Below the pieces are notes generated by a model. That model saw nothing but the letters and a program-made list of their open reading frames with translations, ran no database searches and had not been told where the DNA came from. DNA of 64,000 bases, from assembly GCA_030425195.1 (NCBI GenBank), contig JAUIAV010000005.1:124001-188000 (forward strand). The letters run 5' to 3'. Position numbers and translations under genes: made by a program. The DNA comes from Gammaproteobacteria bacterium. GTDB lineage: Bacteria > Pseudomonadota > Gammaproteobacteria > Pseudomonadales > Azotimanducaceae. Below, one piece after another: positions 54,954 through 63,664 of the stretch. The stretch's first letter is position 1. Each line of letters opens with the position of its first letter.

Positions 54954-55994
54954 TCAGGGGCGGCCGTCAGCGCTGCCGGCAAAGGCGTCCACCGGCAGGC
55001 GCCGGACCAGCTCGAACTGAGCCCGCGCCCGATTCAGATTGTCTCCCCGCGCGGCCACGCGGAAGTAGCGATCGCCATTCAGGTGGTCCGTGAGGAAACG
55101 CACGCCGAGCATGAAGGCCACATAGACGGGTGACACCGCCATCGTCTCGGGATCGGGAGACCCGCCCCGACCTTCCGAAAAACCCCGGGCGAGGGCCGAA
55201 AAGAGCGCAACGAAGGTCGCCTCACGGGACCCATCATCCTCGTCGAGCACGCCCATGAGCACCGAACGGACCAGATCACCGAAGTCCCAGGCCCAGTGCC
55301 CCCGCATGACCGTGTCCAGATCCAGCACCGCGACGACCTCCGCACCTTTCTTCTCGAACAGAAGGTTGTTCAGCTTGCAGTCACCGTGGATCACCGTCTC
55401 GCCCGGGGACAATGCGCCAGCCAGCGGTCGGTGCGCATCGATGAATGCCGCATCCACACCTGCCTCTATCAGGATCTGATCGGAGCCCCGCACTGCGGTA
55501 CGCGCGGCATCGAACTGTTCCAGATAGCCGTCCAGCTCCAGAAAGCCTGGAATGGCCGGTTCCAGCGGCGTGCCTGGCAGGTCGGCCAGCAGGGCCTGGA
55601 AACGTCCGAACGTCCGCGCCGCGTTCTCACAGATCTCCGGATCCCGGGATCTGTCGAACGACCGGCCGTCTGCCACGTACGCCCACAGACGCCACCATCC
55701 GCCTGCCTCGTCAGACCAGGCCGCAGCGCCGGTAGTGGTTCTGATCAGCGGCGGCGTCAATCCCGGCGCTTTCGCGCCCAGGTGCTCGAGCACGCGTTCG
55801 AGGTTGCGCATGACCAGACCCGGGTCCCTGAACACCCGTTCGTTGATCCGTTGCAGCACATGGCGGCGGCCATCCACGCTGGAGATCAGCAGGGTGTCGT
55901 TGATGTGGCCCGAGCCCAGCGGCGAAACGGAAACGGCCCGCATTCCCCAGCCGGATTCGAGGACGTCTGCCGGGGTCAAGCGGACGTCAGCCAC
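54954..55994 (-). CDS. APH-fold kinase, likely N-acetylhexosamine 1-kinase (NahK-like)
   Basis: This 346-residue kinase has the Gly-rich SPLGSGHINDTLLISS, the catalytic VIHGDCKLNNLLFEKKG (HGDxxxxN) and the metal-binding VAVLDLDTVMRGHWAWDFGD. GHINDT and DLDTVMRG match NahK-type kinases, which phosphorylate GlcNAc/GalNAc at C1. The GTG start at 55994 overlaps the upstream GH20 gene by 19 bp. The coupling fits salvage of hexosamines released by GH20. An antibiotic-resistance role is unlikely. Confidence 0.75.
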   Translation of the reverse strand: MADVRLTPADVLESGWGMRAVSVSPLGSGHINDTLLISSVDGRRHVLQRINERVFRDPGLVMRNLERVLEHLGAKAPGLTPPLIRTTTGAAAWSDEAGGWWRLWAYVADGRSFDRSRDPEICENAARTFGRFQALLADLPGTPLEPAIPGFLELDGYLEQFDAARTAVRGSDQILIEAGVDAAFIDAHRPLAGALSPGETVIHGDCKLNNLLFEKKGAEVVAVLDLDTVMRGHWAWDFGDLVRSVLMGVLDEDDGSREATFVALFSALARGFSEGRGGSPDPETMAVSPVYVAFMLGVRFLTDHLNGDRYFRVAARGDNLNRARAQFELVRRLPVDAFAGSADGRP

Positions 55995-58015
55995 GTGCGC
56001 AGACCCGGCGGCAGGGCCAGCATGAATTCGCCTTCCGGGACCTGCAGCTCGTCCAGCTCGCCATCGGACCCGACCGGTCTGCCGGAAAGGCGTTCCAGAA
56101 TCAGCTCACCCAGCTGGACCAGCCTGCCGATCAGCGGCACCAGATCCGGCGGTGCCTCTCCGGCCAGGTCCGGGAGTGCCTGCCAGCGGCGGATGTCCGT
56201 CTCCAGCTCCGCCCGGGTACCGGCGTCTCCGGCGTCGGCACGCGCACACAGACCCGTCAACGCCCGCGCCCGGCGGCTCTCCACAGGCAGGTGGTCGATC
56301 AGACGGTTCAGGGGCGAGGTGAGATCGTAAGGCCGGGCCTGAGGCATCTCGGTTCCGGCAAGCCTGGCGGCCAGAGCCTCGGCGCCCAGCAGCCGGCCGT
56401 ACCACTTCACCGGCTCCAGCATCTCGAGCAGCGGGTCCCAGACCGGATCGATCCCGAGGGCGCGCCAGCGGTCGCGGGTATCCGCAGCCAGCCGGATGTC
56501 TGCCCCGGGGAGGACCCGGTCGACGAAGGCATCGAGCCGCCGGTACATGTCATCCGGATCCGTCGTCCCGGCCGCCGACCAGAGCCGCTCCGCCACCGCC
56601 GGGAGCCGCGACCACAGCCTCAGATCCAGCACCTCGGCATTGACCAGCTCGCTCCACAGGCACGCCTCTCCACCCAGGATGAGCGCCTCATCGCGGGTTT
56701 CGAGAATCACCGCGTCCTGTCGCCACTGCCGGGTCCAGCGGATGCCGCCCGCCACATGGGCGAACCGGGGATCGTCCATGAGCGCGTCCTCCCGAGCCAG
56801 GAGCTGCTGCTGCGGCGCACCCGGATCGAAGCCGTAGTGCACGTCCGCCGGGTAGTGGAGATCCAGATAGTAGGGGGCCGAGAACACGACCGGATGGCCC
56901 GAGGCGGCGGCCCGATCACGCTGGGTGACACCCCGCCAGGCCTGGATGATCCAGTCGGGTTCAGGGCCGGCGTCCATCACCTCATCCCAGGCCACCACCC
57001 GTCGGCCGCGCTCCGCCACCATCCGCCCCACGCGCCGATTGAAGTATCCCTGGACGGCGCGGACGTCGGCGAGCCCTTCCCGGGCCATCAGCTCTCTGAC
57101 GTTCGGGTCCTCGGACCACCAGCCCGGGCTCACTTCGTCACCGCCGACGTGCAGACACGGATCCGGAAAGATGTTCACCAGCGTATCCAGAACGGCACCG
57201 ATCACCTCGAAGACCGACTCGCTGGTGGGATCGAGACAGGCACCATGCACTCCGAAACGCTCCGTCGGTTCGATCTGCCGGACGCCGAGCTCCGGATACG
57301 CGGTGAGCCAGCTTGTCACGTGACCGGGCATGTCCACCTCCGGGACCACCCGGATTCCTCTGGCGGCCGCATGGTCGACGATGCCGGACAGCTCGTCGTG
57401 CGTATACGCCTCGGCACTGGCGAGCTTCGGGAAGGCGGCAACCGGCAGACGGAAGCCCTGGTCGTCGGTCAGGTGCAGATGCAGCACATTGAGCTTGCAG
57501 CAGGCCATGCCGTCCAGCGTGCGCCGGATATCGTCCGCGGGCAGGAAATGCCGGGCCGGATCGAGCAGCAGACCGCGCCAGCGGTACCGGGGTCCGTCAT
57601 CAATGGCCACGTGCGGAATCCGGCCCCGATCATCCACGAGCTGGGTGAGCGTGGTGATGCCGTGCATCGCACCCCAGACGCTCGCCGCTTCCAGGTAGAT
57701 GCCCGCATCGTCAACCGCCAGCCAGTAGCTTTCGTCTTCCTCGAGACCCGGCAGACCGGCTGGAGCCGCAGGGAGGCGGAAGCGCACGGGAACCGGATCC
57801 GCATCGGGCAGTGACGTCCTCCCGGCCACCGCCCTGCCGAGCCCGGCGACCGCGCGAACCACGGCCTCCCGAGCATCTTCAGCCGGCTCCTGATCGAACA
57901 CCGCGGTAAATCCGGCGCTCTCGAGCTGCAGAGCGCCGATGCCTGGATCGACGGCCCGCGGCCACGGCATCAGGTTCAGTGCCTCTGTCTCCGGTTGACT
58001 CCCCCGGTCGCTCAA
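55976..58015 (-). CDS. Beta-N-acetylhexosaminidase, GH20 family
   Basis: This 679-residue enzyme removes terminal GlcNAc/GalNAc. An N-terminal GH20b-like domain (about 1-125) leads to the catalytic barrel: RYRWRGLLLDPARHFLP, LHLHLTDDQGFRLPV, VPEVDMPGHVTSWL, and CLHVGGDEVSPGWW with the catalytic Asp-Glu pair. No signal peptide is seen (MSDRGSQPETEALNLMPWPR), so it may be cytosolic and act on imported oligosaccharides. The last about 150 residues are an extra helical region. It is coupled to the sugar kinase. Confidence 0.9.
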   Translation of the reverse strand: MSDRGSQPETEALNLMPWPRAVDPGIGALQLESAGFTAVFDQEPAEDAREAVVRAVAGLGRAVAGRTSLPDADPVPVRFRLPAAPAGLPGLEEDESYWLAVDDAGIYLEAASVWGAMHGITTLTQLVDDRGRIPHVAIDDGPRYRWRGLLLDPARHFLPADDIRRTLDGMACCKLNVLHLHLTDDQGFRLPVAAFPKLASAEAYTHDELSGIVDHAAARGIRVVPEVDMPGHVTSWLTAYPELGVRQIEPTERFGVHGACLDPTSESVFEVIGAVLDTLVNIFPDPCLHVGGDEVSPGWWSEDPNVRELMAREGLADVRAVQGYFNRRVGRMVAERGRRVVAWDEVMDAGPEPDWIIQAWRGVTQRDRAAASGHPVVFSAPYYLDLHYPADVHYGFDPGAPQQQLLAREDALMDDPRFAHVAGGIRWTRQWRQDAVILETRDEALILGGEACLWSELVNAEVLDLRLWSRLPAVAERLWSAAGTTDPDDMYRRLDAFVDRVLPGADIRLAADTRDRWRALGIDPVWDPLLEMLEPVKWYGRLLGAEALAARLAGTEMPQARPYDLTSPLNRLIDHLPVESRRARALTGLCARADAGDAGTRAELETDIRRWQALPDLAGEAPPDLVPLIGRLVQLGELILERLSGRPVGSDGELDELQVPEGEFMLALPPGLRTWLTSA

Positions 58016-58079
58016 TTCACCCTAGCTCGCCTGAGAATATGCGCCGAAGACTAGCAATCCCACAGGAAGACGTCAGCCG

Positions 58080-58682
58080 ATGAACATCGAATCGCGCATG
58101 CGCGCCATTCTGGATGCCGAAGCAGAGGCCATCCGCTCCATCAACGTGGACGGTAATTTCGTCCGCGCGGTGGAAGTCATGCAGCAGTGTGACGGCAAGA
58201 TCATCACCACCGGCATCGGCAAGGCGGGATATATCGCGAACAAGTTCGCCGCCACGCTCTGCTCCACCTGCACCCCTGCCGTGTTCGTGCATCCGGCGGA
58301 GGCGGCGCACGGGGACCTCGGCATCGTCGACGATCACGACGTGCTCATCGCGTTCTCGACGAGCGGCAAGAGCCGTGAGGTGCTGGAAATTCTGGAACTC
58401 GCCCGCCATCTCGGCGTCGCCACCATCATCGGCATCACCTCGCACCCGGATTCCGAGCTCCGGAGCCTGTCCGATTTCGTGCTCGATATGGGCGAAATCG
58501 AAGAGCCCTGTCCGCTCGGCCTCACCCCGTCCGCGTCCATGGCCGTCATGCTGGCGATCAGCGACGCCATTGCGCTCTCGCTCATGGAACAGAAAGGCGT
58601 GACCCGGGAGGACTGGGGACTCCGGCATCACGGGGGCTACCTCGGCCGGGCGGCCCGGGAGGACAACGTCCCGCATCGGTGA
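58080..58682 (+). CDS. SIS-domain sugar-phosphate isomerase-like protein
   Basis: This 200-residue protein is a single SIS domain resembling KdsD/GutQ: KIITTGIGKAGYIANKFAATL, AVFVHPAEAAHGDLGIVDDHD, LIAFSTSGKSREVLEIL and LGLTPSASMAVMLAISDAIA. The CBS pair of KdsD is absent, as in short A5P-isomerase-like proteins. It could isomerise arabinose 5-phosphate or a hexosamine phosphate; next to GH20/NahK the latter is attractive but unproven. It is divergent from GH20 with 64 bp between starts. Confidence 0.82.
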   Translation: MNIESRMRAILDAEAEAIRSINVDGNFVRAVEVMQQCDGKIITTGIGKAGYIANKFAATLCSTCTPAVFVHPAEAAHGDLGIVDDHDVLIAFSTSGKSREVLEILELARHLGVATIIGITSHPDSELRSLSDFVLDMGEIEEPCPLGLTPSASMAVMLAISDAIALSLMEQKGVTREDWGLRHHGGYLGRAAREDNVPHR

Positions 58683-58710
58683 CACAGTCCCGTCGGAGGA
58701 TGAAGGCACG

Positions 58711-59349
58711 ATGACCCTGACCCTGCGTTTCCTGCTCTGGCTTCTGATCGGCACATCCATTCTCATCGCCGGTTATGCCTTCCTCTTCCAGGCCGGGCTC
58801 TCCGGCGGCCCGGATTTCCGCCTCCGTTTCCAGGAAGTGCCCCTGTCCGCCGCCCTGCACGTCCTCGGCAGCGGCACAGCCCTGCTCATCGGCGGTTTTC
58901 AGTTTCTGCCTGGACTCAGGGCCCGACGGATAAACGGGCACCGCTGGCTCGGGCGGACCTATCTGATCGCCGTGCTGCTGGGCGGTATCGGCGGCCTGGT
59001 GCTGTCCACCCGGGCGGATGGCGGGCTGGTCGGCCAGGCCGGATTCTTCCTGCTCGCCGTGGTATGGCTTGTCAGCGGCTGGCAGGCCTACGCAGCCATC
59101 CGGCGCGGCGACGTCCAGGCCCACCGGATCTGGATGATCAGAAACTTTGCGCTCACCTTCGCGGCCGTCACGCTCAGAATCCAGCTCGGGGTGGCGACCG
59201 GCGCGCTCGGTATTCCGTTCGATGCCTTCTATCCGCTGGTCGCCTGGCTCTGCTGGGTGCCCAACCTGATCGTGGCCGAATGGCTGGTGATCGCCTCACC
59301 ACGACCGACCTGGGGTTCAGCTAAGCGGGTGCCGGCTGCTCAGGGCTGA
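58711..59349 (+). CDS. DUF2306 family membrane protein
   Basis: This 212-residue protein has six or so TM segments: FLLWLLIGTSILIAGYAFLF, ALHVLGSGTALLIGGFQFLP, YLIAVLLGGIGGLVLS, FFLLAVVWLVSGWQAY and two C-terminal ones. Conserved GHRWLGRTYL and AHRIWMIRNFALTFAAVTLR place it in DUF2306. Function unknown. It follows the SIS gene by 28 bp and overlaps the end of the convergent LysR gene by 29 bp. Confidence 0.8.
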   Translation: MTLTLRFLLWLLIGTSILIAGYAFLFQAGLSGGPDFRLRFQEVPLSAALHVLGSGTALLIGGFQFLPGLRARRINGHRWLGRTYLIAVLLGGIGGLVLSTRADGGLVGQAGFFLLAVVWLVSGWQAYAAIRRGDVQAHRIWMIRNFALTFAAVTLRIQLGVATGALGIPFDAFYPLVAWLCWVPNLIVAEWLVIASPRPTWGSAKRVPAAQG

Positions 59350-60220
59350 AGGCGCGCTGGCAGATGCCGATGAAGCGCTTGGCACCCTCCGAAAGCGCCT
59401 GATGCTTCTTGTAGTAGAGACCCACCTCCCGGTCGAAGCTGGAAACGGCCAGACCCTCGATGGCATGAAAGCCCTCCATGTCGGCCAGCAACTTATCGGA
59501 CAGATACGTGATCCCCTTACCCGCCGCACACAGCGCCAGACGCAGCTCCAGATGGCTCACCTCCCAGACGTCCTGCACCTGGTCGCGGATCCGCTGATTT
59601 CCGGGACGCTTGCCCGGGTCGTCCAGATAGCTCGCCAGCAGCGTCTGTCTGGCCATGTGTGCCTCCGGTGCGTCGAGCAGCACCTGGTAGTCCGGATGGT
59701 GCTCGTGGACGACCAGGTAGCGGGTCTCCTCGAACAGGGGCAGCAGCTCGAAATGGCCGGGCATGCGGCTCTGAAACGGGCCGAAGGCCAGCTCCCAGCG
59801 ACCGTCGTCCACGCCGTAGACCATTTCCCGGCTCGGCGCCACGTCGAGCTTCAAGCGGGTGAGCGGATTCTTCTCACAGAATTCCAGCAGCAGGCGCTCT
59901 CCGTGAAACCGGTTCACGCCGCTGCTCATGGCCAGATTGAGGGTCGACAGCGCACCGGTCCTGATCCGCTGAATGTCGTCGAGGGCGACGGATTCCTCGT
60001 TGATGACCAGCCGGGAGAAGGAAAAGAAACGCTTGCCGGATTCGGTCAGCGCGAGCTTCCGGCCACGGATCAGGAGCTGAGTATCGAGCTTGTGCTCCAG
60101 GTTGGCGATGGCCTGGCTGACCGCGGACTGCGAGACATCGAGCTTCTCCGCTGCCCGCGAGAAGCCGTCTTCCTCCACCACCGCGGCAAAGATCCGGATC
60201 TCGTGCCGTTCGATGTGCAT
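59321..60220 (-). CDS. LysR-family transcription regulator
   Basis: This 299-residue regulator has an N-terminal winged helix-turn-helix (EDGFSRAAEKLDVSQSAVSQ, then LIRGRKLALTESGKRF) and a periplasmic-binding-like effector domain. It is transcribed divergently from the citrate-synthase-like gene at 60473, the usual layout for a LysR protein and its target. Paired dyads at 60275-60355 between them are good operator candidates. The effector is unknown; a substrate or product of the enzyme is likely. Confidence 0.9.
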   Translation of the reverse strand: MHIERHEIRIFAAVVEEDGFSRAAEKLDVSQSAVSQAIANLEHKLDTQLLIRGRKLALTESGKRFFSFSRLVINEESVALDDIQRIRTGALSTLNLAMSSGVNRFHGERLLLEFCEKNPLTRLKLDVAPSREMVYGVDDGRWELAFGPFQSRMPGHFELLPLFEETRYLVVHEHHPDYQVLLDAPEAHMARQTLLASYLDDPGKRPGNQRIRDQVQDVWEVSHLELRLALCAAGKGITYLSDKLLADMEGFHAIEGLAVSSFDREVGLYYKKHQALSEGAKRFIGICQRAFSPEQPAPA

Positions 60221-60274
60221 CCCGGCAGACTAGCAGCCCGCCGATACCACCTCCAGCAGCCGCTGCCGGCTCCG

Positions 60275-60355
60275 GCTTATGGCTTCATAAGCTGCCCTTA
60301 TCCGGATCACAGCCCCTGAAAGTCCCGGCAGCCGGGCATTTCAGAAGCCATAAGC
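60275..60355. promoter_or_regulatory. Paired LysR-type operator dyads between lysR and the citrate-synthase-like gene
   Basis: A perfect palindrome GCTTATGGCTTCATAAGC (60275-60292) is followed by ATAAG-N5-CTTAT (60287-60301). An inverted copy of its left part, GAAGCCATAAGC (60344-60355), matches GCTTATGGCTTC in reverse complement. Two related sites about 70 bp apart in a divergent region match LysR recognition and activation sites. Confidence 0.65.
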
Positions 60356-60421
60356 CCTACTTCTCAATCCGTAAGCAGACACGGATGGGCCTGCCGCCCC
60401 GGACCCTCTAGGGTGATGGTC

Positions 60422-60440
60422 ACTGCTCCTTTAGAGCAGT
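60422..60440 (+). other. Hairpin in the citrate-synthase-like 5' leader
   Basis: ACTGCTC (60422-60428) pairs perfectly with GAGCAGT (60434-60440) around a CTTTA loop, ending 32 bp before the start codon. It may be a leader mRNA structure or a further operator dyad. Confidence 0.4.
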
Positions 60441-60472
60441 CTGCCGGGGACCAGACACAGGAGAGAGAAATC

Positions 60473-61576
60473 ATGACCGACACGAACCGTGCCGAGATCA
60501 GACGTGGCCTCGAGGGCGTGGTGGTGGACACCACCGCCATATCCCTGGTGGATGGCGAGGCCGGCGTGCTGAGCTATCGCGGCGTTTCCGTGGACGACCT
60601 GGTCGAGGAGCCGTTCGGCGAGGTCGCTTCGCTGGTGGTGGACGACCGCCGGGGCGGCCCGCTGATCAGCGAAGCGGCGGCCCACGCCGATCTGTCCGAC
60701 CGGGAGCGGGATCTGGTGCTGTCCCTGCCGCGGGATACGCATCCCATGCACGTCCTGCAGGGTCTCACCCCGTTGCTCGACCGCACGGATGCGTTCAAAG
60801 ACCGGGGCGAAGCCGCTCAGGGATTCGCCATCGCCGCCAAGCTGCCATCGATCGTAGCGACCCACCTCAGAGCGGACGCCATCGGCCATGCCCGCAGCAG
60901 TGATCCCGCGATACGCTTTCTCGAGCTGATCGGAGCACCGGATACGGACATCGCGAGGAAGGCGTACAGCGTGACTCAGATCCTGCAGATCGAGCACAGT
61001 TTCAACGCCAGCACCTTCGTGGCCCGGGCCTGTGCCAGCACGCTGGCACCGGTCGAAAATGCCCTGTCCGCCGCATTCGGCACTCTGCACGGCGTGCTCC
61101 ACGGCGGTGCCGACCAGGCCGCGCTGGAAACGGCCGATCGGGTCGGGTCGCCGGACAGGGCCGCAGCCTTCGTGGACGAGTGCCTGGCCACGAAGACGAA
61201 GGTGATGGGTATGGGTCACCGCGAGTACAGGGTGCTCGACCCCAGAGCCCGGTACCTGAAAGCGCTCGCGGCAGACCTCTGTGCGGGTACGCCACACGAA
61301 CGCACCTACAGGACGCTCGTTGCCATGGAAGAACGGTTCATCGAACGCATGGCGGAACAGGGAAAGTCGCTGTACGCAAACCTGGAGTTCTACAAGGGAG
61401 TCATCTACCGGACGCTCGGAATTCCCACCCCTTTCTTCACGGCCAACTTCGCGCTGGCCCGGGTTTACGGCTACCTGGCGCACTTCATGGAGTCGAGGCT
61501 GGACAACCGGCTCGTTCGTCCGAAAGCCCTGTACACGGGCCGGCCGGTGGGAGAATCGGTGGCGGCGGTGGTTTGA
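60473..61576 (+). CDS. Citrate synthase family protein with Asp-to-Glu change at the catalytic position
   Basis: This 367-residue protein is as short as 2-methylcitrate and actinobacterial-type citrate synthases. Both catalytic His regions are kept: GTLHGVLHGGADQAALE and KVMGMGHREYRVLDPRA. The NVDFYSG-type motif with the catalytic Asp reads NLEFYKG (Glu305). It should catalyse a Claisen-type condensation of an acyl-CoA with a 2-oxoacid, but the change could alter rate or substrate. The ATG at 60473 follows AGGAGAGAG. It is regulated, probably, by the divergent LysR protein. No prpB, prpD or TCA gene is adjacent. Confidence 0.85.
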   Translation: MTDTNRAEIRRGLEGVVVDTTAISLVDGEAGVLSYRGVSVDDLVEEPFGEVASLVVDDRRGGPLISEAAAHADLSDRERDLVLSLPRDTHPMHVLQGLTPLLDRTDAFKDRGEAAQGFAIAAKLPSIVATHLRADAIGHARSSDPAIRFLELIGAPDTDIARKAYSVTQILQIEHSFNASTFVARACASTLAPVENALSAAFGTLHGVLHGGADQAALETADRVGSPDRAAAFVDECLATKTKVMGMGHREYRVLDPRARYLKALAADLCAGTPHERTYRTLVAMEERFIERMAEQGKSLYANLEFYKGVIYRTLGIPTPFFTANFALARVYGYLAHFMESRLDNRLVRPKALYTGRPVGESVAAVV

Positions 61577-61577
61577 G

Positions 61578-61991
61578 CTACTCCGGCAGCAGCACCAGCC
61601 GCAGATCCGCCCCCTCCGGGAGGAAGCCGAGGCGCTCGAACAGCCCCCTGGCACCGCGGGGGGCGCCGCGGACGACAATCTCCCTGCCGCCTTTCGACTC
61701 TGCGATGCCGATGGCGTGGCCGAGCAGCCAGCGGCCCAGGCCGCGGCCCCGCCAGTCGGGATGCACGGACAGATTCCTGAGCGTATAGACGGTGGGTGTC
61801 TCGGGCACCACCACATAAACGCCCACCGCCTCGTCCCCGTACTTGGCCACCCGCATGTAATCCGCGTTCAGATAGCCGTGCACGCGCTCCTCGTCCGGGT
61901 CCGCCATCCGGAGCAGGTCCCAGGGCACCTCGTCCGGGTAGGGGCGATACAGACTCACATCCTGAGGACGGAAGTCCCGCTGACCGTTCAC
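61578..61991 (-). CDS. GNAT family acetyltransferase
   Basis: This 137-residue GNAT has the acetyl-CoA loop LSVHPDWRGRGLGRWLLGHAI (RGRGLG) and a C-terminal RGLFERLGFLPEGADLRLVL. The GTG at 61991 overlaps the stop of the gene at 61988 (GTGA), so they are translationally coupled. Substrate unknown. It ends 1 bp after the convergent citrate-synthase-like gene. Confidence 0.78.
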   Translation of the reverse strand: MNGQRDFRPQDVSLYRPYPDEVPWDLLRMADPDEERVHGYLNADYMRVAKYGDEAVGVYVVVPETPTVYTLRNLSVHPDWRGRGLGRWLLGHAIGIAESKGGREIVVRGAPRGARGLFERLGFLPEGADLRLVLLPE

Positions 61992-62467
61992 GCGTCGTCC
62001 CCTTCCTTCAGTCGGCGCCACCAGCGGCGTACGCCGGCGGCCAGCGAGTCCGGTCTGCTTCCGGCGCGGGACCGGTCCTTCCAGTCCATGAACCGACGGG
62101 TGATGACCGGAGCAATCCGGTCGTAGTGCGGCCAGTCGTCCTTTGCGGCATAGGGATTGGTGCCGAACAGGCGCCGGCAGTCCTCCACGTAGCCCGGGTA
62201 GTAGATCCGGCTGAAGGCCTGACCGCCGGGGCTCAGGCAGGCATACGCCAGGGTACCGCCGGTGGTCGCGGTGAAGAACTCCGCCGGTGTCAGCTCCCGG
62301 TATCGCAGCCGGAGCAGCGCCGACTCGTGCTCCTGCTGGAAGCGACCGGAGATCAGCTGCAGATTGGCGCACCAGGCCAGATACATGCCCGGCAGCACCG
62401 CGGCCCGGTCGATGCTTCCAGCCGCCGGCAGATGCCGGTCGAGATCGTCGAGTACCTCTTCAGACAC
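61988..62467 (-). CDS. Hypothetical protein of 159 residues
   Basis: This soluble protein starts [17 protein letters not shown] and has a hydrophobic LPGMYLAWCANLQLISGRF segment, then ELTPAEFFTATTGGTLAYAC, and a Trp/Arg-rich tail (AAGVRRWWRRLKEGDDA). I recognise it as an uncharacterised type but cannot name a function. Its start overlaps the end of the cystathionine-type gene by 8 bp and its end overlaps the GNAT, so three genes share one transcript. Confidence 0.65.
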   Translation of the reverse strand: MSEEVLDDLDRHLPAAGSIDRAAVLPGMYLAWCANLQLISGRFQQEHESALLRLRYRELTPAEFFTATTGGTLAYACLSPGGQAFSRIYYPGYVEDCRRLFGTNPYAAKDDWPHYDRIAPVITRRFMDWKDRSRAGSRPDSLAAGVRRWWRRLKEGDDA

Positions 62468-63635
62468 CGGCGAGCGCCCGCTCCAGGTCCTCGATGAGAT
62501 CGGCCTGAGTCTCGATGCCCACGGACAGCCGCAGCAACCCGGGCGTGATACCTACTTCTGCCTGTTTTTCCGGCGTGAGGCTCGCATGCGTCATGAGCCC
62601 CGGATGTTCGATGAGCGATTCCACGCCGCCCAGGCTCTCCGCCAGTGTGAACACGCGGACGTCGGCCATCATCTTCCGGGCAGCCTCGAGCCCGCCTTCG
62701 AGCGTTACCGAGACCATGCCGCCGAAACCGCTGGCCTGCCGTCGTGCCAGCTCGTGCTGGGGGTGACTCTCAAGACCCGGATAGGCGACGCCCGCCACCT
62801 TGGGGTGTGCCTCCAGGAAACGGGCCACCGCCATGGCGTTGTCCGCGTGGGCCTGCATGCGGATGGCCAGGGTCTTCAGCGACCGCAGACACAGATAGGT
62901 GTCGAAGGTGGACTGGATGCCGCCCATGGAGCAGTTGAGAAAATCCAGCCGCTCCGCCAGATCTTCATCATCCGTGATCACCACACCGCCGATCAGATCG
63001 CTGTGGCCGTTGATGTACTTGGTGGTGGAATGCAGCACCAGATCTGCGCCGAGCTCGATGGGCCGCTGGAAGTAGGGGCTCATGAAGGTATTGTCCACCA
63101 TCACCTGGGCCCCGGTGGCGTGCGCTATCTCAGCCACTGCGGCAATGTCGATCAGCTTCATGAGCGGATTGGTCGGCGTTTCCAGCCAGACCATCCGGGT
63201 CTCCGGCCTGAGCGCGGCTTCGAGGGCGGCGGGATCGGTCATGTCCACGTAGCTGAAGTCCAGCCCGCAGCGGCGGAACACGGTCTCGAACAGCCGGTAG
63301 GTGCCGCCATACATGTCATCACAGGCGATCACGTGATCCCCCTGGCTGAGCAGATGCATGGCGGTGGTGGTGCCCAGGCAGCCGGACGCGAGCGCGAAGC
63401 CGAACCGGGCGCCTTCCAGATTGGCCACGCAGGCTTCGTAGGCAGCCCGGGTCGGATTACCGGCCCGGGAATAGTCGTAGCCTGCATATTCACCCGGCGC
63501 CGAATGCACGAAGGTGCTGGTGAGGTAGACGGGCGTGACCACCGCGCCCGTGCTCGGGTCCGGATGCTGGCCGGCGTGGATGGCCCGGGTCTCGAAGCCG
63601 AACGAGCCGTCGGATAGATCTGTCTTGTCGGTCAC
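62460..63635 (-). CDS. Cystathionine gamma-synthase/lyase-type PLP enzyme
   Basis: This 391-residue Cys/Met-metabolism PLP enzyme acts in transsulfuration or sulfhydrylation. It has [38 protein letters not shown] (with TPTR-like NPTRAAYE), the PLP-stacking [20 protein letters not shown], and the Schiff-base Lys in [19 protein letters not shown]. Length suits cystathionine gamma-synthase or lyase; the exact reaction cannot be set. The GTG at 63635 with AAGGAG 10 bp upstream is chosen; longer in-frame starts are not conserved. Confidence 0.9.
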   Translation of the reverse strand: MTDKTDLSDGSFGFETRAIHAGQHPDPSTGAVVTPVYLTSTFVHSAPGEYAGYDYSRAGNPTRAAYEACVANLEGARFGFALASGCLGTTTAMHLLSQGDHVIACDDMYGGTYRLFETVFRRCGLDFSYVDMTDPAALEAALRPETRMVWLETPTNPLMKLIDIAAVAEIAHATGAQVMVDNTFMSPYFQRPIELGADLVLHSTTKYINGHSDLIGGVVITDDEDLAERLDFLNCSMGGIQSTFDTYLCLRSLKTLAIRMQAHADNAMAVARFLEAHPKVAGVAYPGLESHPQHELARRQASGFGGMVSVTLEGGLEAARKMMADVRVFTLAESLGGVESLIEHPGLMTHASLTPEKQAEVGITPGLLRLSVGIETQADLIEDLERALAGV

Positions 63636-63664
63636 GGTGCCTGTGCTCCTTCGTCGGTTCCCGC

